Assembly (NCBI GenBank): GCA_002317325.1
Contig: DCJB01000060.1
Span: forward strand, 1 to 37,931
Source of the DNA: Bacteroidales bacterium UBA1711
Lineage (GTDB): Bacteria; Bacteroidota; Bacteroidia; Bacteroidales; P3
DNA: 37,931 nucleotides
Direction of reading: 5' to 3'
Shown: in pieces, positions 31,892 through 37,931 of the stretch
Layout of the letters: every line of letters begins with the position of its first letter
Position numbering within the stretch: the first letter of the stretch is position 1
Made by a program: the position numbers and the translations under genes
The notes under the pieces: model-generated
What the model saw: only the letters and a program-made list of their open reading frames with translations
Databases searched by the model: none
What the model was told of the DNA's origin: nothing

Positions 31892-31987
31892 GAGGATGGC
31901 GCCGTAGAGCTGCCTGGCACGCTCTATGGCGACGGTCTCGCTCTAATCCACCACCTGGCAGCCGCCGTAGCAGCACTTGCCGGAATA
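31801..31987 (-). pseudogene. glyA: Mosaic remnant of glyA (three joined fragments)
   Basis: Three consecutive parts match the intact glyA in the same orientation and order. 31801-31836 matches 29773-29808 (34 of 36 bases), 31835-31903 matches 30191-30259 (about 5 differences in 69), and 31901-31987 matches 30581-30667. The join of parts 1 and 2 falls on a shared GG; the join of parts 2 and 3 falls on a 7-base GGCGCCG present at both places in glyA (30254-30260 and 30578-30584), the footprint of deletion between short repeats. A CAG to TAG change in the VVDQSET segment stops the upstream frame. The rest of glyA is absent. Confidence 0.88.
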
Positions 31988-32104
31988 CCGAAATTAACGA
32001 AGCGGCCGCGATTGCCGAAGAGGCAGGAGGCCGAAAAGACCAGCCGCAACCCCGCCACGCAAAAGAAAAGAAAAGTAAAAAGGCTGCAATCAAAAAAAAA
32101 ATCG
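31988..32104. other. Gap before the WG-repeat gene
   Basis: No gene is seen. The stretch is A-rich toward the end (AAAAGAAAAGAAAAGTAAAAAGG) and leads to the -7 element of the WG-repeat gene. Confidence 0.6.
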
Positions 32105-32112
32105 TATCTTTG
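32105..32112 (+). promoter_or_regulatory. -7 element of the WG-repeat/pyrC unit
   Basis: TATCTTTG at 32105-32112, 21 bp before the ATG at 32134, with a run of A just upstream. A -33 TTTG is not evident. Confidence 0.72.
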
Positions 32113-32133
32113 CACGTCTGAAATAACGCAAAA

Positions 32134-33510
32134 ATGAAACGATACATCCTCCTTGCCACCACGCTTTTCTTGCTGGCAGGCAACGCATTGGCACAGACGC
32201 TGGCCTTCGACGACATCACCATGAAGTTCGGCTACAAAAACAGCAACGGCATTTGGCAGATAGAGCCGAAGTACCAACAGGCCTTCCCTTTCCAGCAAAT
32301 GGACAGAAAATTTGCCGTGGTGAAATACGACGGCCGCTGGGGCTGCATTGATGTCAGCGGCAACATGATAGTCCGCAACCTCTTCCTCACCCAAGAGGAG
32401 GCCCAAGAGGCGGGCGACCACTGGTACAGCGCCGAGGAACCCGGCAAATGGATTTACCCCGCCATGAACCCCGTCGACCGCCGGTGGGGCTTTGTGAACT
32501 ACTACGGCCAATGGAAGACGGAGCCCTGCTACGAGGGCGCCGGCCGCTACATAGGCGATGACCCCATGAGCTTCGCTCCCGTGAAACAGGACGGCCGTTG
32601 GGGCTGCATAGACGCCAAGGGCATTCTCATCATCAACAACATTTTCGAGAGCCAGGATGACGCCACCGAGGCCGGACGGCAGTGGATTGTGGGACGCTAC
32701 TACGACACCTGGCGGATGTCGGTGAGCGACCCCAAGAACCCTAAACAATGGGGCGTGGCCGACTACTTGGGCCGCTGGGTGGTGCAGCCGCAGTACCAGA
32801 TGGTACGGCAGTATCCCAACGGTCACAACTACATCTACACCCAGGCCAAGAGCCGCGGCCGCTGGGGCAACATCGACCGCAACGGCAACGTGATAAGCGA
32901 CTTCATCTTCACCCGCGAGAAGGACGCAGTGTATGCGCTCTCGCAGATTGAGCAGGGCCGCCCCTTGGACGACTGGCGCCTGCCCGAACAGCGCACCGAC
33001 ACCACCCTGTGGGGCTGGGTGCGGGCCGACGGCAGCTGGGCCATTCAGCCCCACTTCCTCGAAGTGTCCAACTTCCCCAACGATACAGGCCTCTTCGCCA
33101 CGGGCAAATGCAGCAACGGCTTCTGGGCAAGCGTCCACGCCGACGGCCGCCTCCTCTCGCGCCCCGTCTTCACCCTCTCGTCAGAGGCCGCCCAGGCAGG
33201 CAAGCAGTGGGACGACGACAACAAGGGCATTGAGGAGGCCGAACTGGGCCACTGGCTCTACCCCGTTCAGGACACCGGCACTATGCACTGGGGCTACGTC
33301 AACTTCGAGGGCCGCTGGGTCATTCAGCCCCGCCTCGAAGAGGCCAAGCTCTTCATCAACACCTGGAACAACCGCGTGGCTCCCGCTAAGCAGGAAGGCC
33401 GCTGGGGCTGCATCGACCACACCGGCCAGTTCGTCGTCAAACCCATCTACAACAACTCCGCCGACGCCTACGCCGCAGCCCGCCGGTGGGGCGAAAAACA
33501 CAAGTTCTGA
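32134..33510 (+). CDS. Secreted WG-repeat protein with a two-tier repeat
   Basis: A 458-aa protein with a signal peptide (about 1-21, LLATTLFLLAGNALAQ). Ten WG-type repeats are visible and alternate between two kinds. The A type (at residues about 33, 118, 206, 293, 386) reads WG...G.W.I(Q/E)P. The B type (at about 69, 156, 244, 331, 424) reads WGCID..G and is followed by an acidic AxEAGxxW segment. A plus B form a unit of about 87 residues present five times. WG repeats are widespread in bacteria and thought to form beta structures for protein or ligand contact; the function is not known. The stop codon shares its last base with the pyrC ATG (TGATG), so the two are probably translated together. 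Confidence 0.92.
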   Translation: MKRYILLATTLFLLAGNALAQTLAFDDITMKFGYKNSNGIWQIEPKYQQAFPFQQMDRKFAVVKYDGRWGCIDVSGNMIVRNLFLTQEEAQEAGDHWYSAEEPGKWIYPAMNPVDRRWGFVNYYGQWKTEPCYEGAGRYIGDDPMSFAPVKQDGRWGCIDAKGILIINNIFESQDDATEAGRQWIVGRYYDTWRMSVSDPKNPKQWGVADYLGRWVVQPQYQMVRQYPNGHNYIYTQAKSRGRWGNIDRNGNVISDFIFTREKDAVYALSQIEQGRPLDDWRLPEQRTDTTLWGWVRADGSWAIQPHFLEVSNFPNDTGLFATGKCSNGFWASVHADGRLLSRPVFTLSSEAAQAGKQWDDDNKGIEEAELGHWLYPVQDTGTMHWGYVNFEGRWVIQPRLEEAKLFINTWNNRVAPAKQEGRWGCIDHTGQFVVKPIYNNSADAYAAARRWGEKHKF

Positions 33511-34844
33511 TGAACTACGTAATCAAGAACGGCACCGTGGTGAACGAGGGAGCGGCCGAGCGGCGCGACCTCTACGTCTGCAACGGCTGCTTTGTGGAGA
33601 ACCCGTCGCGGCTGCGAGACGCAGCCGTCTATGACGCAGAGGGCTGCTATATCCTGCCCGGCGTCATCGACACCCACGTCCACTTCCGCGACCCCGGTTT
33701 CCCCGAAAAGGCCGACTTCGGCACCGAAAGCCGTGCCGCCCTCGCGGGCGGAGTCACCTCGGTCATCGATATGCCCAACACCGACCCGCAGACCACCTCC
33801 CTCAAAACCCTCGAAGCCAAAGAACGCATGGCCGCCGCACGCAGCCGCGTGAACTACGCCTTCATGGTGGGCGCCTCTAACGACAACGCCGACGAACTGC
33901 TCTCGCTCCCCACCGACCGCTATGCGGCCATCAAACTCTTCCTCGGCAGCAGCACGGGCAATATGCTGGTCAGCCGCCGCGAGACGCTGGACCGCCTCTT
34001 CGGCGAATGCAAGAAACTCATCGTGGCCCACTGCGAAGACGAGTCCATCATTCAGGCTAACCTCCGCAACTACCGCCTCGAATACGCCGGCACCACGCAG
34101 GAGACCGCCGCCCTGCACCCCAAGATACGCAACACCGAGGCCTGCTTCGTCTCCACCTACAAGGCCGTGGAACGCGCCCGCAAATACGGCACCCGCCTCC
34201 ACATAGCACACCTCAGCACCGCCACCGAACTGTCGCTGCTCTCCAACCGACCCTTGGCCGAAAAACACGTCACCGCCGAAGTCTCACCCAACCACTTGTG
34301 GTTCGACGACCGCGACTACGCCGCCCAAGGCAACCTCATCAAGTGCAACCCCTCCATCAAGAGCAACGACGACCGTATGGCCTTGTGGAGCGGACTGGCC
34401 GACGGCCTGATTGACACCATTGCCACCGACCACGCCCCACACTCCCTCGCCAGCAAACAGAAGCCCTACTTCGATGCACCCGGCGGCATACCCTCGGTGC
34501 AGCACTCGCTGCAGATGATGCTGGAACCGCTCTTCAGCCCCGCCTCCGAAGCCGACCGCCCCGAACTGCTGCGCACCTGGCTGCCCCTCATCGTGGAGAA
34601 GATGTGCCACAACCCCGCCCTGCTCTTCGGCATCAGCCGCCGCGGATTCATCCGCCCGGGCTGCTACGCCGACTTTGTGGTGGTGGAACCGGGTGAGGCC
34701 CTCGTCACTCCCGAGAGCCTGCTCTACAAGTGCGGCTGGTCGCCTCTGACGGGCAGCACCTTCCACACTCGCATCCGCAAGGTGTTCCTCAACGGAATGC
34801 CCGCCGAGCAGTCGTCGCCCATGCCGCTCGCCTTCAACCGCTAA
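33510..34844 (+). CDS. pyrC: Dihydroorotase
   Basis: A 444-aa amidohydrolase that cyclises carbamoyl-aspartate to dihydroorotate in pyrimidine synthesis. The metal site begins with GVIDTHVHFRDPGFPEKADF, and IVAHCEDE, RLHIAHLSTATE and DTIATDHAPHSLASK carry later ligands and the catalytic Asp. This is the class I long-chain type found in Bacteroidota. The start at 33510 is chosen since the ATG overlaps the WG gene's TGA and leads straight into the MNYVIKNGTVV N-terminus. Coupling of a pyrimidine gene to a WG-repeat gene is unexpected. Confidence 0.95.
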   Translation: MNYVIKNGTVVNEGAAERRDLYVCNGCFVENPSRLRDAAVYDAEGCYILPGVIDTHVHFRDPGFPEKADFGTESRAALAGGVTSVIDMPNTDPQTTSLKTLEAKERMAAARSRVNYAFMVGASNDNADELLSLPTDRYAAIKLFLGSSTGNMLVSRRETLDRLFGECKKLIVAHCEDESIIQANLRNYRLEYAGTTQETAALHPKIRNTEACFVSTYKAVERARKYGTRLHIAHLSTATELSLLSNRPLAEKHVTAEVSPNHLWFDDRDYAAQGNLIKCNPSIKSNDDRMALWSGLADGLIDTIATDHAPHSLASKQKPYFDAPGGIPSVQHSLQMMLEPLFSPASEADRPELLRTWLPLIVEKMCHNPALLFGISRRGFIRPGCYADFVVVEPGEALVTPESLLYKCGWSPLTGSTFHTRIRKVFLNGMPAEQSSPMPLAFNR

Positions 34845-34887
34845 CCCTCCCACCAGCTCATTGCATCAACCTAAATACAATTACGAC

Positions 34888-35316
34888 ATGAAAAAAATCC
34901 TCCTCACCCTGCTGGCCGCAGTCTTGATAATGGGAGCCGCCAGCGCCCAAGGCCGCAAAAAGAACATCGACCCATCCCAACTGCCCGCCGCCGCCACCCA
35001 GCTCATTCAGAAGCACTGGCCCTCGTGCGACATCTCCAGCGCCTACATCGACGGACGCAAGGAGTACGAAGTGCTGCTCACCGACGGCTGCCTCATCGAG
35101 TTCGACCTCAAAGGCAACTGGAAAGAGATGAAGTGCACCGACGGACTCCCCGTCACCATCGTGCCCGTATTTATCACCCGCTATGTGGTGAACCGCTACC
35201 CCCGCCAGCTCATCATCGACCTCGAGAAACTGAAGGGCGGCTACGAAGTCGAACTCACCAACGGACTGGAAATCCAGTTCGACCTGCGCGGCAACGTCAC
35301 CCACGTCGATGACTGA
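34888..35316 (+). CDS. PepSY-like periplasmic protein (DUF2874 type)
   Basis: A 142-aa protein with a signal peptide (about 1-20, ILLTLLAAVLIMGAASAQ) and two PepSY-like repeats: about 30-80 (LPAAATQLIQKHWPSCDISSAYIDGRKEYEVLLTDGCLIEFDLKGNW) and about 85-140 (TRYVVNRYPRQLIIDLEKLKGGYEVELTNGLEIQFDLRGNVTHVDD). Such proteins are common in Bacteroidota and are thought to be periplasmic; a function is not known. The start at 34888 gives the best signal peptide. A terminator follows at 35343, so it probably ends the WG-pyrC-PepSY unit. Confidence 0.84.
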   Translation: MKKILLTLLAAVLIMGAASAQGRKKNIDPSQLPAAATQLIQKHWPSCDISSAYIDGRKEYEVLLTDGCLIEFDLKGNWKEMKCTDGLPVTIVPVFITRYVVNRYPRQLIIDLEKLKGGYEVELTNGLEIQFDLRGNVTHVDD

Positions 35317-35342
35317 CCCTGACGGTGCTGGCACCTACCTGA

Positions 35343-35374
35343 CGGCACCCCAAGGCACACGCCTCGGGGTGCCG
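35343..35374 (+). terminator. Terminator after the PepSY-like gene
   Basis: CGGCACCCC (35343-35351) pairs with GGGGTGCCG (35366-35374), with an inner AGGC/GCCT helix and an ACAC loop, followed by CTTTGC. It lies 26 bases after the stop codon. Confidence 0.8.
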
Positions 35375-35445
35375 CTTTGCTATGCGCTCCGCCCCGCACC
35401 CCTCGGGTAGGCAGGAACGTACTGTCCTCAAAAGAAGTGCATTCG

Positions 35446-35637
35446 CTAATAGAGGCGGACGGGGAATTGGGCGAGGTGGTCGTCAATCATAGAGGCGGGG
35501 ATTATCTGCTTGATGCCGTCGGCAATGACGTTGAGGAGACCTTCATGGACGTAGTCTTTGCGGACAAAGAGCGACACCTGCCTCACCGGCACGGGGTCAA
35601 CCAAGGGACGCAGGTTCTGCACCTCCTCGGGCACCGA
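35446..35637 (-). pseudogene. C-terminal remnant resembling OxyR (LysR family)
   Basis: On the minus strand an open segment reads VPEEVQNLRPLVDPVP, VRQVSLFVRKDYVHEGLLN, VIADGIKQIIP and DDHLAQFPVRLY, then a stop. This resembles the end of Bacteroidota OxyR-type regulators, where the effector domain closes with a similar SLFVRxDYV...LLNVIAD.IKxIIPxxMxDxxLxxFxxRL. The DNA-binding half is absent; sequence before 35637 (to 35751) is open but unlike OxyR. It is most likely a leftover of a deleted regulator gene. The family call is from memory of the pattern and was not tested by search. Confidence 0.6.
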
Positions 35638-35749
35638 GCCCCAACCACCAACACCAAACAACCATCCAAAAACCAACAACCAAGCCTTGGAAAACAATTT
35701 GTTCTGCTCCCAATGGTGCTTTGGCTCTATGAGGCCTCTAAGCGATAGC
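35638..35749. other. Gap between the OxyR-like remnant and the acyl-CoA synthetase terminator
   Basis: No gene is seen. The minus strand stays open upstream of the remnant but carries no recognisable domain; the segment is locally A/C-rich (CCAACCACCAACACCAAACAACC). Confidence 0.5.
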
Positions 35750-35783
35750 AAAAAAAGAGGGCCGCCCGCAAGCGGGCAGCCCT
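35750..35783 (-). terminator. Intrinsic terminator of the acyl-CoA synthetase gene
   Basis: Read on the minus strand, 35783-35772 pairs with 35769-35758 (12 bp with one G-U), then a CTC and seven T follow. It lies 20 bases after the stop of the gene at 35804. Confidence 0.9.
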
Positions 35784-35803
35784 GCTAAAATAGAAAGCAC
35801 AAT

Positions 35804-37876
35804 TTACTTCTCTAAGCGGATGCGGGCATCCACGGCGGTGACATAGCGGGGGTTGCCGAGGAGGGGGTTGAGGTCCATTTCGGCAATCTCGGGAGCGGCC
35901 TGCACCAAGGCGCTCACGCGGGCTATCTGGTCGGCGTAGAGGTCGAGGTTGACGGCTTCCTGTCCGCGCACACCCTGCAATATCTTGTAGCCGCGCAGGT
36001 GGGTGAGCATCTCCTTGGCCTCGGCGGCACTGATGGGGGCGAGGGCGCTCTGCACGTCCTTCAACACCTCGATGAAGATACCGCCCAAGCCGAAGAAAAT
36101 CTGATGACCGAACTTGGCATCACGAATGGCCCCGATATAGACATCCGTTCCGTCGAGCATAGGATACATCTCCACAGCGTAAGTCTCGGGGATGACGATG
36201 AGGCGGTTGAACTCCTTCTCCACCGTGGCGAGGTCTTTCACGCCGAGGGTCACGCCGCCCACGTCGCTTTTGTGGAGCGGTCCGACCACCTTCATGACGA
36301 GAGGCACGTCTTTGCTGCAGCCCACCTCCTCGGCAAAGGCGATGGCGTCTTCAACCTTGGAGACTTCGACGGACTTCTTGCGGCTGATGCCGGCCGCGTC
36401 GAGAAGCTCGTTGTAGTCGGCTATCTCCATATAGCCGTCCTTGCAGCGCTCGACGGTGGCGCGGATGCGGGCCACGTCAACGGCGGGCTGCTCCACGTTC
36501 TCGGGCTGGGGCTTGGGAGTATGATAGACCTTGCAGAGAGCGTTGCCGAGGACGCACTCTTCGGGGAAGTTGATGCGGCCGCGGTCGATGAACTCCTGTA
36601 TCTCGTCCTTCACGTTGATGATGGAGGGAAGCACGGGGAAGATGGGCTTCTTGCAAGTCTTCATCTTCTCGTCGAGGAGCTTATACACCTCGCGGTTGGA
36701 GAAGAGTCCGGGCGACCCGAAGATGACTACGCTGAAGTCAATGTCGGTGTAGTCGTTCTCCACGGCATCAATAATATAGCCGAGCTGCTCGGCGGTGCCG
36801 GTGGCGAGGAAGTCGATGGGGTTGCCTACCGACGATCCGGCGAAGAGCTTTTCAAGCAATGCGGGGCTGGCGGGGTGGTCTTTGAGACCCGGCACTTCCA
36901 TGCCTCCATTTGATAGCACGTCGGTGAGCATGACGGCGGGACCGCCGGCATGAGTGATGACGGCACAACGCTTGCCCTTGAGTTCGGGGTGCATGAACAC
37001 GGCGCATACCGTGGTGAGCTCCTGACGGTTCTGGCAGCGGACTATGCCCGCCTTGCGGAAGAGCGCATCAACGGCCGCATCGTTGGTGGCCAGAGCGCCC
37101 GTGTGGCTGGAGGCGGCACGGCTGCCCGCAGCGCTGCCGCCGCTCTTGATGGCGGCGATATGGCAGCCCTTGTTGATGAGGCTGCGGCTGTGCTTGAGCA
37201 GACGGACGGGGTCGCCAATCTTCTCCATGTAGAGCATGATGACGCGCGACGAGGTGGCGGGGTCAAAGGTGTCGTCAAGGTGTTCGAGGACATCCTCTAT
37301 GCCGAGCTGGGCACTGTTGCCCACCGCCCACACACTGTTGAAGGTAAGGCCGTTGGTGATACCGTACTCCTTGATGAAGACGGCGGTGGCGCCGGAGCCC
37401 GTGATGAAATCCACACCGTGGGGGTCAAGGGTGGGGATGGGGGTGTCGAAACAGCCGCTGTAATTGGTGTTGAGGAAGCCGGTGCAGTTGGGCCCGATGA
37501 GCGAGCCGCCGACGGCGTTGATGCTATCGACTATGTGCTTCTCTATGGCGGCGCCTTCGGCATTCTCCTCCGAGAAGCCGGCACTGACGATGATGAAGCC
37601 CTTGGTGCCCTTCTGCTGGGTGAGGCAATCAACTGTGGCGGTGCAGAACTTGGCGGCAATGCAGAGAATGGCGCAATCGACCTGCGGGAGGTCTTCGACC
37701 TTGGCATAGCACTTTATGCCCTGCACCTCCGTCTCTTTGGGGTTGACAGCATAGACCTGTCCTTTGAAGTTGCTGTCGAGGAGGTTCTTGAGTGCCTTTC
37801 CTCCGGGTTTGTGAATATCGCCGGAAGCACCGCAGACAACGATGCTCCGAGGGTTTAATAGTTCTTTTGCAATCAT
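35804..37876 (-). CDS. ADP-forming acetyl/acyl-CoA synthetase (acetate-CoA ligase family)
   Basis: A 690-aa fused enzyme of the NDP-forming acyl-CoA synthetase group, which converts acyl-CoA, ADP and phosphate to acid, CoA and ATP. The CoA-binding part starts LLNPRSIVVCGASGDIHKPGGKALKNL; the ligase part has LIGPNCTGFLN and ASSHTGALA with the phosphorylated His258. The ATP-grasp part follows at about 480-690 (VMKVVGPLHKSDVGGVTLGV, YPMLDGTDVYIGAIRDAKFGHQIFFGLGGIFIEVLKD). All modules are complete. It could recover energy from acyl-CoA produced by fermentation, though pathway use is inferred. The ATG at 37876 fits the family N-terminus; no TAnnTTTG is visible in the remaining 55 bases. Confidence 0.93.
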   Translation of the reverse strand: MIAKELLNPRSIVVCGASGDIHKPGGKALKNLLDSNFKGQVYAVNPKETEVQGIKCYAKVEDLPQVDCAILCIAAKFCTATVDCLTQQKGTKGFIIVSAGFSEENAEGAAIEKHIVDSINAVGGSLIGPNCTGFLNTNYSGCFDTPIPTLDPHGVDFITGSGATAVFIKEYGITNGLTFNSVWAVGNSAQLGIEDVLEHLDDTFDPATSSRVIMLYMEKIGDPVRLLKHSRSLINKGCHIAAIKSGGSAAGSRAASSHTGALATNDAAVDALFRKAGIVRCQNRQELTTVCAVFMHPELKGKRCAVITHAGGPAVMLTDVLSNGGMEVPGLKDHPASPALLEKLFAGSSVGNPIDFLATGTAEQLGYIIDAVENDYTDIDFSVVIFGSPGLFSNREVYKLLDEKMKTCKKPIFPVLPSIINVKDEIQEFIDRGRINFPEECVLGNALCKVYHTPKPQPENVEQPAVDVARIRATVERCKDGYMEIADYNELLDAAGISRKKSVEVSKVEDAIAFAEEVGCSKDVPLVMKVVGPLHKSDVGGVTLGVKDLATVEKEFNRLIVIPETYAVEMYPMLDGTDVYIGAIRDAKFGHQIFFGLGGIFIEVLKDVQSALAPISAAEAKEMLTHLRGYKILQGVRGQEAVNLDLYADQIARVSALVQAAPEIAEMDLNPLLGNPRYVTAVDARIRLEK

Positions 37877-37931
37877 GCTTTGTGATTTAAGAATTTAGGA
37901 GTTAAGAAATAAGGGTTGGCGGCGGCCCGCC

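Noticed and set aside
31839..32222. A 127-codon minus-strand frame before the WG-repeat gene
   Set aside because: It crosses the WG promoter and reads the glyA remnant out of frame; there is no family resemblance.

Overview
The window looks like chromosome of a high-GC member of the Bacteroidota, most likely Bacteroidales. At least eight genes or transcripts are preceded by the Bacteroidota -7 element (TAnnTTTG), and ribosome-binding sites of the Shine-Dalgarno type are largely absent. The gene families agree: PorQ of the type IX secretion system, a GWxTD protein, a WG-repeat protein, the solitary GroES-like protein, a PepSY-like protein, and kdd-kamA of lysine fermentation. The species cannot be named from the sequence alone.

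Layout. 1-1.3 kb: a CARF-nuclease gene of the Card1/Can2 type, starting directly after GC-rich 7-bp repeats and closed by a perfect bidirectional terminator hairpin. 1.3-7.3 kb, minus strand: GWxTD protein, lipid A-type acyltransferase and GT2 glycosyltransferase (overlapping ends), then gltX and a membrane-anchored OmpH/Skp-like protein. 7.4-10.1 kb, plus strand: rdgB, a DUF151-UVR protein, purine nucleoside phosphorylase and a HAD phosphatase, tightly packed under an almost leaderless promoter. 10.2-12.8 kb, minus strand: nucleoid-associated protein and a secreted GH29 alpha-L-fucosidase. 12.8-15.65 kb: a lower-GC island with an orphan type I specificity subunit (hsdS) and a class II Fic protein carrying a repetitive NVGN/NVGI segment. 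15.7-18.8 kb: groES-like gene and alaS. 18.8-21.3 kb: tgt and, divergently, a membrane GT2. 21.3-23.4 kb: ECF sigma factor coupled to an outer-membrane protein, then a GNAT acetyltransferase. 23.6 kb: tRNA-Arg(ACG). 23.9-29.4 kb: kdd, kamA, porQ, lplA and a secreted protein of unknown function. 29.5-30.8 kb: glyA (minus). 30.8-32.1 kb: a non-housekeeping gap with 9-bp tandem repeats, an unlisted 56-aa small protein gene, and a mosaic remnant of glyA. 32.1-35.3 kb: WG-repeat protein, pyrC, PepSY-like protein. 35.4-35.7 kb: a C-terminal remnant that looks like OxyR. 35.8-37.9 kb: an ADP-forming acyl-CoA synthetase.

How the genes fit together. kdd and kamA carry out two steps of lysine fermentation, a pathway that feeds acyl-CoA pools; the ADP-forming acyl-CoA synthetase at the right end could recover ATP from acyl-CoA, although that link is inference. 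porQ suggests a type IX secretion system, and the fucosidase suggests host- or diet-glycan use. The accessory content lies in the Card1-like nuclease at the left edge, the hsdS-fic island, and the 30.8-32.1 kb gap. No CRISPR array, integrase, transposase or phage gene is visible. The least explained items are the 56-aa peptide gene with its own promoter and structured leader, the in-frame glyA mosaic, the 7-bp repeats next to several start codons, and the two-tier repeat of the WG protein.
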